Of a stretch of 64,000 nt of DNA, positions 41,312-48,923 are shown one piece after another; position 1 is the stretch's first letter; each line of letters begins with the position of its first letter. Position numbers and translations under genes: made by a program. Source of the stretch: Homoserinimonas sp044769865 (GTDB lineage: Bacteria > Actinomycetota > Actinomycetes > Actinomycetales > Microbacteriaceae); contig NZ_JBIZWA010000001.1 of the NCBI RefSeq assembly GCF_044769865.1, positions 1,178,001-1,242,000 on the forward strand, written 5' to 3'. The notes under the pieces are model-generated. The model ran no database searches, was not told where the DNA came from, and saw nothing but the letters and a program-made list of their open reading frames with translations.

Positions 41312-42076
41312 TCATCCCTGCGGTGAGGTGATGAGGGCGCGGAGCCTGCTCTGCACTTCTGCAGCCACACCCCCCAAAGCATGTGCGAGAGGGATGGCGT
41401 CTTTCGCCGTGGTGAGACGGGACATCGGCACCGATACCGACAGTGCCGCCTTCGGCTGACCCGTCGAATCGGTGAGCACATGGCTCACGCTCGCGATGCC
41501 GACCTCCAATTCGCCGAACTCAACGGCCCAGCCGCGCTTGCGCGTGCGGTCGAGTTCGGCCGTGAAGGCCACCCAGTCGGAGATCGTGCGAGCCGTTCGC
41601 TTCTCGAGAGAGCGCGTCGGAAATCGGCGCGAAACATCCTCTGAGCTGAGGCGAGCCAGGATCGCGCGGCCCGCGCTGCACGCGTGGGCGGGCTGGACTT
41701 GGCCGAGAAGCGACGACACCCGGATGGCGCGGTTACCTTCGAAGGACTCGACGAAGCGGCACTGGCGTCCCTCGAGGATGGCGATCGACACGGTCTCGCC
41801 GAGGTCGCGCGCTGCCTGCTGCGCGAGTTCTCCGCTTGCCTCCCGGAGTCGTGGCGCGCCGCTGGCTGCCAGCGCCATCTCGTGGAGGGCAGGTCCGGCG
41901 AAATAGGCCCCGCCCACGGCCTCCTGCCGCACGAAGCCCAGTCGACGGCATGCAGCGAGAAGACGGTGGGCCGTCGAGTCCGCCACTGCGAGCTCGTTCG
42001 CCACCTCGCGCACCGTGAGCTGGCCGCGCTGACTCATGAGCTGGATGACGAGAAGTGCGTTCTCTGCCGAACTCAC
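41312..42076 (-). CDS. IclR-family transcriptional regulator
   Basis: 254 aa from a GTG start with GAGAGGAGG 5 nt upstream; the frame continues 66 codons further but that would cover the operator and oxygenase promoter. N-terminal winged helix (QLTVREVANELAVADSTAHR, LLAACRRLGFVRQEAVGGA) and C-terminal effector domain (VSIAILEGRQCRFVESFEGN, AHACSAGRAILARL). It lies between the ABC importer and the oxygenase operon. Matching palindromes upstream of itself and of the importer suggest it controls both, sensing an aromatic ligand. Confidence 0.88.
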   Translation of the reverse strand: MSSAENALLVIQLMSQRGQLTVREVANELAVADSTAHRLLAACRRLGFVRQEAVGGAYFAGPALHEMALAASGAPRLREASGELAQQAARDLGETVSIAILEGRQCRFVESFEGNRAIRVSSLLGQVQPAHACSAGRAILARLSSEDVSRRFPTRSLEKRTARTISDWVAFTAELDRTRKRGWAVEFGELEVGIASVSHVLTDSTGQPKAALSVSVPMSRLTTAKDAIPLAHALGGVAAEVQSRLRALITSPQG

Positions 42077-42141
42077 ACTGGCCTCCTCTCTTTCGCAGGG
42101 GGCAGTCAGATCAAGGCCCTGAAGCCGGTTCCAGTCTACCG

Positions 42142-42158
42142 TTTCCGCAGAGTGGAAT
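42142..42158. promoter_or_regulatory. IclR-like operator in the iclR/oxygenase divergent region
   Basis: TTTCCGCAGAGTGGAAT, differing at 2 of 17 positions from the palindrome at 37634-37650. It lies 66 bp before the iclR GTG and ~150 bp before the oxygenase ATG. Confidence 0.65.
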
Positions 42159-42309
42159 GATCTTCTGATTCTTAGGTGGCGGCCCCTCGGGCTGATTGAG
42201 TGTGCCTTATTCGGGCCAAAGCTGCCGCCGGATATCGGGGCGTGGCTGGTCTCGAGACTGCTCGGTTGTTTCAACCAAGGCAGTGAGATTGACGACTGAC
42301 GGAGAACCT

Positions 42310-43857
42310 ATGTCCCATCAAAACGACCCCTCGGAAGACGCCAGGGCGGAGCAGCTGGCCTGGGTACGAACAACGCCGAAGGCGCCTATCCCGACGCCGT
42401 CGCCTTACCCGATGATTCGCTTCGCTGAGCCCGCGCATCCCTTCGACAGGCCCGTTCGCGTCGAAGCTGACATCGACGGGCTCGAGTGCGTGCAGGGTGC
42501 CATCCCGGCGCATTTGGACGGCACGTACTACAAGGTCGTGAGCGACCGCCAGTTCCCGTCGTTCGTCGAGAACGACCTCGGCTACTTCAACGACGACGGC
42601 ATGGCCCTGGCGTTTCGCTTCCACGACGGCAAGGTGACCTACAAGAGCCGATTCATTCGCACGCCTCGGTTCCAGGCCGAGCGCGCGGCCGGTCGCTCGC
42701 TGTTCGGCAAGTACCGCAATCAGTTCGACGACGACGCGATGGTCGAGGGGATGCTGCGCGGGAACGCCAACACCAACCTCTTCTTCCACGGTGGCAAGCT
42801 GTATGCGGCCAAAGAGGACTCGCCGCCCATCATCCTCGACCCTGACACGCTCGACACGCTCGGTGTGTACGACTTCGAGGGCTCGCTGACATCCAAGTCG
42901 TCGACGGCGCATCCGAAGGTCGATCCGCTCACCGGCGAGATGGTCTTCTTCGGCTACGCAGCAAAGGGTGACACGACGCGGGACATCGCCTACTACGAGG
43001 CCGACAGCACCGGCCAGATCATCCATGAAACCTGGTTCAAGGCTCCCTACTCAGCGATGGTGCACGACTTTGCCGTGACCCAGAACTACGTCATCTTTCC
43101 GATCATCCCCCTCCGGAGTGAGCGGGAATGGATCGAGGAAGGCAAGTCGGCCTTCCAATGGGATGCGAGCGAAGACGTCTACCTCGGTGTGATCCCGCGG
43201 AAGGGAGACGGCGCGGGCATCCGATGGTTCCGGGGCCGGTCACGCTTCTCGAGCCACATCCTCGGTGCCTTCGATGACGGACGCTACATCTACATCGACA
43301 GTCCCGTGTCAGAGAGCAAGTACTTCCCCTGGTTCCCCAATATGGACGGGTCGCCCCACGACCCTGTCAAGGGGCAAACCACCCTCACGAGATGGACGAT
43401 CGACCTCCACGACGGCGCGGACGGGTTCACTGAGTCGCAGATCTCGAAGCTTGGCGTCGAGTTCCCCCGCATGGATGACCGCTTCGAGACCATGAAGCAC
43501 ACCTGGGGAGCCATGGCGGTGAGCGCGGTGCCCGGCATTGAGGTGCAGGGGCATGGCTTCCGCTGGATCTCAACCATCGACTATGCGACTGGTGAGCAGA
43601 AGCTCTACTACCCGGGGGACGGCTCGACCGTCGGCGAGCCGGTGTTCGTGCCGGGCAGCGCGAATGCGCCGGAGGGACACGGCTACGTGTTTGTGCTGGT
43701 GTCGCGTCGCGATGCCATGCACAGCGACCTCGTGGTGCTCGACGCGCAGAACATCGACAAGGAGCCCGTCTGCACCCTCCGCATGCCGCTTCGGGTTCCG
43801 AAGGGACTTCACGGCAACTGGGTTTCGGCTGAAGAGCTCGCCCAGCGAACCGACTGA
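42310..43857 (+). CDS. Carotenoid-oxygenase-family dioxygenase (lignostilbene/isoeugenol cleavage type)
   Basis: 515-aa seven-bladed propeller Fe(II) enzyme (RPE65/CCD family). Start set by ACGGAGAA. The four iron-ligand His positions are recognisable in TAHPKVDPLTGE, YSAMVHDFAVTQNY, FSSHILGAFDDG and KGLHGNWVS near the C-terminus; GTYYKVVSDRQFP is the usual N-terminal strand. Bacterial relatives cleave the exocyclic C=C of stilbenes or isoeugenol with O2 to give vanillin-type aldehydes. The next gene is an aldehyde dehydrogenase, which supports that role over carotenoid cleavage. Confidence 0.85.
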   Translation: MSHQNDPSEDARAEQLAWVRTTPKAPIPTPSPYPMIRFAEPAHPFDRPVRVEADIDGLECVQGAIPAHLDGTYYKVVSDRQFPSFVENDLGYFNDDGMALAFRFHDGKVTYKSRFIRTPRFQAERAAGRSLFGKYRNQFDDDAMVEGMLRGNANTNLFFHGGKLYAAKEDSPPIILDPDTLDTLGVYDFEGSLTSKSSTAHPKVDPLTGEMVFFGYAAKGDTTRDIAYYEADSTGQIIHETWFKAPYSAMVHDFAVTQNYVIFPIIPLRSEREWIEEGKSAFQWDASEDVYLGVIPRKGDGAGIRWFRGRSRFSSHILGAFDDGRYIYIDSPVSESKYFPWFPNMDGSPHDPVKGQTTLTRWTIDLHDGADGFTESQISKLGVEFPRMDDRFETMKHTWGAMAVSAVPGIEVQGHGFRWISTIDYATGEQKLYYPGDGSTVGEPVFVPGSANAPEGHGYVFVLVSRRDAMHSDLVVLDAQNIDKEPVCTLRMPLRVPKGLHGNWVSAEELAQRTD

Positions 43858-43927
43858 GTCACCTGCGCCCAACGACGGGCACCTGCGGAACACCTCTCAA
43901 CCACTACGACCTCACGGAGAAGAACAC

Positions 43928-45382
43928 ATGGCACTACTGGACTCCAGCATTTGGGACGGAAAGCTCTTTGTCGGCGAATGGATCGACTCAGACGCCAGCA
44001 TTGATGTAGTCGAGCCGGCCACGGGACGGGTCCTTGGCCGCGTCGGGAAGGCGACCCCCGACGACGTGCTCGCCGCAGCACGGCGCGCAGCGGCCGCCCA
44101 GCGCGAGTGGGCGGCGAAGCGTCCCGAAGAGCGCGCGGCGGTCCTGCGTCGCGCGGGAGCGCTCTGGGAGGAGCACGCCTCAGAGATCGAGCAGTGGATC
44201 ATCCGTGAGTCCGGTGCCATCCTGCCGAAGGCGCAGCTCGAGACCCACATCGCCGCTGCTGAGTGCTTTGACGCGGCGGCACTACCGAATCATCCGCGCG
44301 GTGAGGTGCTCTCTACCAACGAAGACCGCTGGAGCGTTTCGCGCCGCGTGCCTGCCGGTGTCGTCAGTGTCATCGCACCGTTCAACTTTCCCCTCATCCT
44401 GTCGATTCGCTCGGTCGCTCCCGCGCTCGCCCTTGGCAACGCGGTGCTGCTCAAGCCGGACCCCCGCACGAATGTCTCCGGTGGCATCGCCCTGGCACGG
44501 ATCTTCGAAGAAGCCGGGTTGCCTGCTGGCCTGCTGCAGGTGCTCACGGGAGGGGTCGACGTGGGTGAAGCGGTCGTCGCCGCGCCCGAGGTGCGGATCA
44601 TCTCCTTTACGGGTTCCACCCCGGCAGGACGCAAGGTCGGTGAGGCGGCGGCGCGTCACCTCAAGCGGGCGCACCTTGAGTTGGGCGGAAACAATGCCCT
44701 CATCGTCCTGCCGGGCGCTGACCTTGCGAAGGCAGCGTCAGCGGGCGCCTTCGGTTCGTTCATGCACCAGGGTCAGATCTGCATGACCTCAGGTCGTCAC
44801 CTCGTGCACGAGAGCCTGCACGATGAGTACGTGGCGGCCCTCAAGGAAAAGGCGGAGCATCTGCCGGTTGGTGATCCTGCCAGCGGCCAGGTGGCGCTGG
44901 GCCCGATCATTGACAGCGGCCAGGTTGAACGCATCCACGCGATCGTGACGGACTCGGTCGAGGCGGGGGCTCGTCTCGAGGCGGGTGGCACCCACGACGG
45001 TCTCTTCTACAAGCCCACCGTGCTGTCGAACGTTACCCGCGATCACCGGGCATGGTCCGAGGAGATCTTCGGCCCGGTCGCCCCCGTCATGTCGTTCTCG
45101 ACCATCGAGGAGGCGATCGAGATCGCTCGCGACACCGAGTTCGGACTGTCGCTGGGCATCCTGGGCGACGTCGGCATGGCGATGCAGGTGGCCGACGCCA
45201 TCCCGAGCGGAATCGTTCACATTAATGAGCAGACCGTCTCAGATGAATCGACCGCCCCCTTTGGCGGTATCGGTGCGTCAGGCACGGGCTCACGCTTCGG
45301 TGGGGCGCAGGCCAACATCGAGGCGTTTACCGAGACGCAGTGGCTGACCCTGCGCTCAGACATCGCACCCTACCCGTTCTGA
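43928..45382 (+). CDS. Aromatic aldehyde dehydrogenase (vanillin/benzaldehyde type)
   Basis: 484 aa, ATG behind ACGGAGAAG. NAD+-dependent aldehyde dehydrogenase with VIAPFNFPLILSIRSVAPAL, ISFTGSTPAGRKVGEAAA, general base Glu in HLELGGNNALIVL and catalytic Cys in FMHQGQICMTSGR. The MHQGQICM form is typical of benzaldehyde, vanillin and salicylaldehyde dehydrogenases. It would oxidise the aldehyde made by the cleavage oxygenase to a hydroxybenzoate. Confidence 0.9.
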   Translation: MALLDSSIWDGKLFVGEWIDSDASIDVVEPATGRVLGRVGKATPDDVLAAARRAAAAQREWAAKRPEERAAVLRRAGALWEEHASEIEQWIIRESGAILPKAQLETHIAAAECFDAAALPNHPRGEVLSTNEDRWSVSRRVPAGVVSVIAPFNFPLILSIRSVAPALALGNAVLLKPDPRTNVSGGIALARIFEEAGLPAGLLQVLTGGVDVGEAVVAAPEVRIISFTGSTPAGRKVGEAAARHLKRAHLELGGNNALIVLPGADLAKAASAGAFGSFMHQGQICMTSGRHLVHESLHDEYVAALKEKAEHLPVGDPASGQVALGPIIDSGQVERIHAIVTDSVEAGARLEAGGTHDGLFYKPTVLSNVTRDHRAWSEEIFGPVAPVMSFSTIEEAIEIARDTEFGLSLGILGDVGMAMQVADAIPSGIVHINEQTVSDESTAPFGGIGASGTGSRFGGAQANIEAFTETQWLTLRSDIAPYPF

Positions 45383-45411
45383 CGGGTGCTGCGAGGCTTG
45401 CAGGAGACGCC

Positions 45412-46944
45412 ATGACGAACACTGTTGAAGAGACGACACCGGGACTGGCCGCTGCCATCGCACGGTTCACCGAGGCGCTCGGCGAGGAGGCAGTGCTTCT
45501 CGACTCGGCCAGGGTTGACGAATTCCGCGACCCCTTCGAAGGGCCAGGGGCTACCGAGCACCAGCCGTCCTTCGTCGTGCAGCCCGGATCGGTCGAGGAG
45601 GTTCAGGATGTCGTTCGAATCGCGCGTGAGTGCGGCGTACAGCTGTGGACGTCATCGATGGGCCGCAACTTCGGATACGGCGGGTCTGCGCCCATCGTTG
45701 GAGGCTCGGTCGTCGTAAGCCTGCGCCGGCTCAATCGCATCCTCGAGATCAACGAGGAGGTCGGCTATGTGTTGCTTGAACCCGGGGTGACCTTCTTCGA
45801 GCTCTACGAGGAACTCCAGCGACGAGACGTGGCCCTAGCAATGTCTGTGCCCGATCTCGGCTGGGGCAGCGTAGTGGGAAACGCCCTCCAGCACGGGTTC
45901 GGCTATCACGAGCATGGGATCCATGCGGATGCTGTCTGCGGCATGGAGGTCGTGCTCGCGAACGGCGAGGTCCTGCGCACCGGGCAGGGCGCGAATTCGC
46001 GCAGCACACTGTGGCAGGCGCACAAGCGTGCATTTGGTCCATCGCTCGACAGTCTCTTCATGCAGTCAAACTTCGGCATCGTCACGAAGATGGGGCTGTG
46101 GCTGACGCCTCGCCCCGAGGTGATCGTGACCGGAAGCATTGTGTGCGAGGGGGAAGATGACATCCTCCCGCTGATCGACCTGCTTCGCCCCCTCGTGCGC
46201 GACAAGACCGTGCAGGGACTGCCGCTGTTGTCGGCGACCCGCATGGTCGATGACTCGGCAGAGGGTGAAGCTGCGGACCGGGCTCGCAAGCTCAGGTCGA
46301 TCATGCGACCGGGACGGTGGAACGCGCGAGTGTCCATGTACGGTCGCGCGGCGGTCGTCGCAGCCCAGCGTGCTGTCATCGAGGAGCAGGTTGCGAAGGT
46401 CCCGGGCGCTCGACTCGAGCTCCGCACGTATGCGGGCGATGCCAGCGTTGACGACGTCCACCCTCGCGACCGAGTCCCTGCCGGCATCCCGACGATGGTC
46501 TTGCTCGACCTCATCAAGGAGGCTTTCTACGGCGATGACACCGGTCACATCGACTTCGCGCCAGTGATCCCGTTCGAGGGCGCAGCAGCCGCGCGTCACG
46601 AGCAGATGGTGACGCGCGTGCTCGAGGAATTCGGGCTCGCGGGGATGTTCGCGTGGATCGTGAATCCGCGCAGCATGGTCGGCGCATGCATGGTGCTGTT
46701 CGACAAGACCTCGGCGGAGCAGGTCGCTCGCGCGCACGCCGCAGTTCGCAAGATGTGTGACCTGGCCGCGGAGTGGGGCTGGACCGAGTACCGCGCGCAT
46801 ATCTCCCTTGCGGACGACGTGGCGCAGAACTTCGATTTTGGAGACCACGCGCTCTCCCGCACCTACTCGAGCATCAAGAACGCACTCGACCCCGATGGCA
46901 TCCTCTCCCCGGGGAGTCACGGAATCTGGCCCGCCGCCACCTAG
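45412..46944 (+). CDS. VAO-type FAD oxidoreductase, 4-alkylphenol oxidase-like (paralogue 2)
   Basis: 510 aa, start MTNTVEETTPG with AGGAGA upstream. FAD PP-loop WTSSMGRNFGYGGSAP, LGWGSVVGNALQHGFGYHE, CGMEVVLANGEVLRTG and the end ALDPDGILSPGSHGIWP show it is a paralogue of the protein at 35955. At the position aligned with the His of PRHVAHTV it has Gly (PRSMVGAC, codons near 46673), so flavin binding or attachment may differ. Third gene of the oxygenase-aldehyde dehydrogenase operon. Its TAG overlaps the convergent PucR stop in CTAG. Confidence 0.88.
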   Translation: MTNTVEETTPGLAAAIARFTEALGEEAVLLDSARVDEFRDPFEGPGATEHQPSFVVQPGSVEEVQDVVRIARECGVQLWTSSMGRNFGYGGSAPIVGGSVVVSLRRLNRILEINEEVGYVLLEPGVTFFELYEELQRRDVALAMSVPDLGWGSVVGNALQHGFGYHEHGIHADAVCGMEVVLANGEVLRTGQGANSRSTLWQAHKRAFGPSLDSLFMQSNFGIVTKMGLWLTPRPEVIVTGSIVCEGEDDILPLIDLLRPLVRDKTVQGLPLLSATRMVDDSAEGEAADRARKLRSIMRPGRWNARVSMYGRAAVVAAQRAVIEEQVAKVPGARLELRTYAGDASVDDVHPRDRVPAGIPTMVLLDLIKEAFYGDDTGHIDFAPVIPFEGAAAARHEQMVTRVLEEFGLAGMFAWIVNPRSMVGACMVLFDKTSAEQVARAHAAVRKMCDLAAEWGWTEYRAHISLADDVAQNFDFGDHALSRTYSSIKNALDPDGILSPGSHGIWPAAT

Positions 46945-48257
46945 GAAGCATCGAGCGTGGCCCGGGTCGCGGCGAGGTGAGTCTTCGCCAGCTGCAGGGC
47001 CATGTGAGTCGTCAAGGGGCGCCCCAGCGGGTCCCGCCCCATCGCGGCGGCCATCTTCTCGAGCCGATACGCGACCGTGTTGCGGTGCACGTAGAGTTCT
47101 TCCGCCGCGCGGCGAATGTTGCCCAGGTTTCGCAGCAGCACCTCGAGCGTGTGCCGCAACTCCTCGCTCATTGAGTCGTCGCCAAGGAGTCCATCCAGTT
47201 CGTCTTCGACGAGCAGGTGTGCCAGCTCGGCTCGGGCCGACAGCAGCGCGAGATGCCCTTCATCGGCGAACGTGGAGACTGGGGCTGCCACGTTCGAGGA
47301 GCGCCTCGCCATGTGAAGCGCCTGCGCCGAGGTGTGGGCTGCTCGTATTCCCGCCAGGTCGCGGCGCGCAACGCCGATACTCATGATGAGCCAAGGGGTG
47401 TGCTCCGCAACTGGCGTGAGCGTGCTCACGACGGCGTGGACCGACAGGGTAGGGGCGCTCACCAGAATCCACGCCGACGTGCCCTCCTGAGGGACGAATG
47501 CGGCCTGGTACCCGCCGAGCGCCTTCTCGCAAGCCCGGCGAAACGTGGAGAAGTCGCTGGGTGACACCGCACCCTCATGTGAGGCCCGAGCCGAGAGCAC
47601 CACGCAGAGATGTGTTTGCGACAGATCCAAGTCGAGAACCTGGCCCGCTTCAGCGGGAGAGGTGACGTCTCCGGAGATGATGCGGTCGAGCATCCGGCGT
47701 TGGTCCATCATCCGCATCTCGAGCATGCGGGAGGAGGACTCGTGATAGCGGCGAGTGTTCTCATCGATCACGGTCGCAAAGGCGGCGGAGATCCGGTCGC
47801 TCATTGCGCTGAGCAGCGAGATACCGACACCGTCCTGAAAGTTCGGGATGACCAGTTCGATGGCCGCGCGCCGCCAGGCGGTCTCGAGATGCCGAAGCCC
47901 ACGCGTCACTGGCTCGATCGACACGCCGTCTCGTGCCGCAGCCAGGACCACCTCGCGCTGCCCATCTGACATACGGATGCTCGCTGGGTTCGGGATGGCC
48001 CCGCTCAGCACTCCAAGGATGTCGAGGGATATGGATTCGATCGCCGCGGAGGTGGGTGCGCCGAACACGTCGAAGCGCGAGGGAGACATCTCCTTCTGCA
48101 CCACCTCGCGTGCGGCCTCCCCAACTGCGAGTGCCCAATTCACGAGGCGCTCGCCGTGAGCGGCGCGCGCTGTGTCGACTTCTTCGATCTGGAAGACCCG
48201 CACAGGGGCCCCGGGGTCGGCGACGAGATCCAGGGCATCCGTGAAGTCGTCAGGCAT
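46941..48257 (-). CDS. PucR/CdaR-type transcriptional regulator
   Basis: 438 aa with a C-terminal helix-turn-helix (LEVLLRNLGNIRRAAEELYV, HRNTVAYRLEKMAAAMGRD) typical of the PucR/HTH_30 family. The middle part resembles the GGDEF-like module of this group and the N-terminus a sensory region. Such proteins usually activate purine, aromatic or sugar catabolic genes. The start at 48257 is chosen because a CATAAT -10 box lies 6 nt upstream (leaderless); ATGs slightly further upstream are possible. It is divergent from the hpaC-hpaB operon and probably regulates it. Confidence 0.84.
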   Translation of the reverse strand: MPDDFTDALDLVADPGAPVRVFQIEEVDTARAAHGERLVNWALAVGEAAREVVQKEMSPSRFDVFGAPTSAAIESISLDILGVLSGAIPNPASIRMSDGQREVVLAAARDGVSIEPVTRGLRHLETAWRRAAIELVIPNFQDGVGISLLSAMSDRISAAFATVIDENTRRYHESSSRMLEMRMMDQRRMLDRIISGDVTSPAEAGQVLDLDLSQTHLCVVLSARASHEGAVSPSDFSTFRRACEKALGGYQAAFVPQEGTSAWILVSAPTLSVHAVVSTLTPVAEHTPWLIMSIGVARRDLAGIRAAHTSAQALHMARRSSNVAAPVSTFADEGHLALLSARAELAHLLVEDELDGLLGDDSMSEELRHTLEVLLRNLGNIRRAAEELYVHRNTVAYRLEKMAAAMGRDPLGRPLTTHMALQLAKTHLAATRATLDAS

Positions 48258-48263
48258 GCCCCA

Positions 48264-48269
48264 ATTATG
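48264..48269 (-). promoter_or_regulatory. -10 box of the PucR gene
   Basis: Minus-strand CATAAT 6 nt before the ATG at 48257, within an AT-rich 7-bp direct repeat (ATTATGC ATTATGC on the plus strand, 48264-48277). Confidence 0.5.
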
Positions 48270-48395
48270 CATTATGCCCAATGGGGCGGCGCGAGTCTGT
48301 CTAGCGTTCATCATGACTCCGGGCCCAGCCATTCCTAGGCTTGGAAGGCACCTCGCGATGGCGCACGGTGTGAATTCGAGCAGAGAGACTCCCGC

Positions 48396-48923
48396 ATGAC
48401 TGCGACTATGACTGCCCAACCTCCCCGCTTGGACGCTGCATTTGATACGCGCGCGTTCAGGGATGCCTGCGGGCGTTTTCCCACCGGTGTCACCGTGATT
48501 TCGACGCCCGCTGTGGATGGCCGGCCAGCGGGAATGACCGCGAACGGCTTCATGTCGGTCTCGCTCGATCCAGCCTTGGTCTTGGTGTCGATCGGCCACA
48601 ACGCCCGCACGTACGAGCGTCTGATGGCGAACGACATGTACGCCGTAAGCGTGCTGCGACACGACCAGAAGGATATCGCCTCGCACTTCGCGAGCCGCGA
48701 GAAGAACACTGACCCTCCGTTCGATATGCACAACGGCCACGCGTTCGTGCCCGGTGCCATCGCTCGGATCGGGTGCCGAATCGTCGACCGCGTTCCCGCG
48801 GGCGACCACACCTTGTTCCTGGGCGAGGTCGAGACCTTCGACCAGACGCCTGAAGTGCTTCCCCTGGTCTTTGCCTCGGGGCGGTTGTTCTCACCCATTC
48901 ACGACGAGGAGTTTGCACGATGA
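48396..48923 (+). CDS. Flavin reductase, HpaC-like component of a two-component monooxygenase
   Basis: 175-aa split-barrel NAD(P)H:flavin reductase. CGRFPTGVTVIST and MTANGFMSVSLDPALVLVSI form the flavin-binding motif; RIGCRIVDRVPAGDHTLFLGEV is the C-terminal signature. It supplies reduced flavin to the oxygenase encoded next (4-bp ATGA overlap). A second ATG four codons in is an alternative start. Confidence 0.9.
   Translation: MTATMTAQPPRLDAAFDTRAFRDACGRFPTGVTVISTPAVDGRPAGMTANGFMSVSLDPALVLVSIGHNARTYERLMANDMYAVSVLRHDQKDIASHFASREKNTDPPFDMHNGHAFVPGAIARIGCRIVDRVPAGDHTLFLGEVETFDQTPEVLPLVFASGRLFSPIHDEEFAR

Noticed and set aside
42077..42274. 66-codon N-terminal extension of the IclR gene
   Set aside because: It would put the palindrome at 42142 inside the coding sequence, while the GTG at 42076 has a strong GAGAGGAGG site and gives the normal family length.
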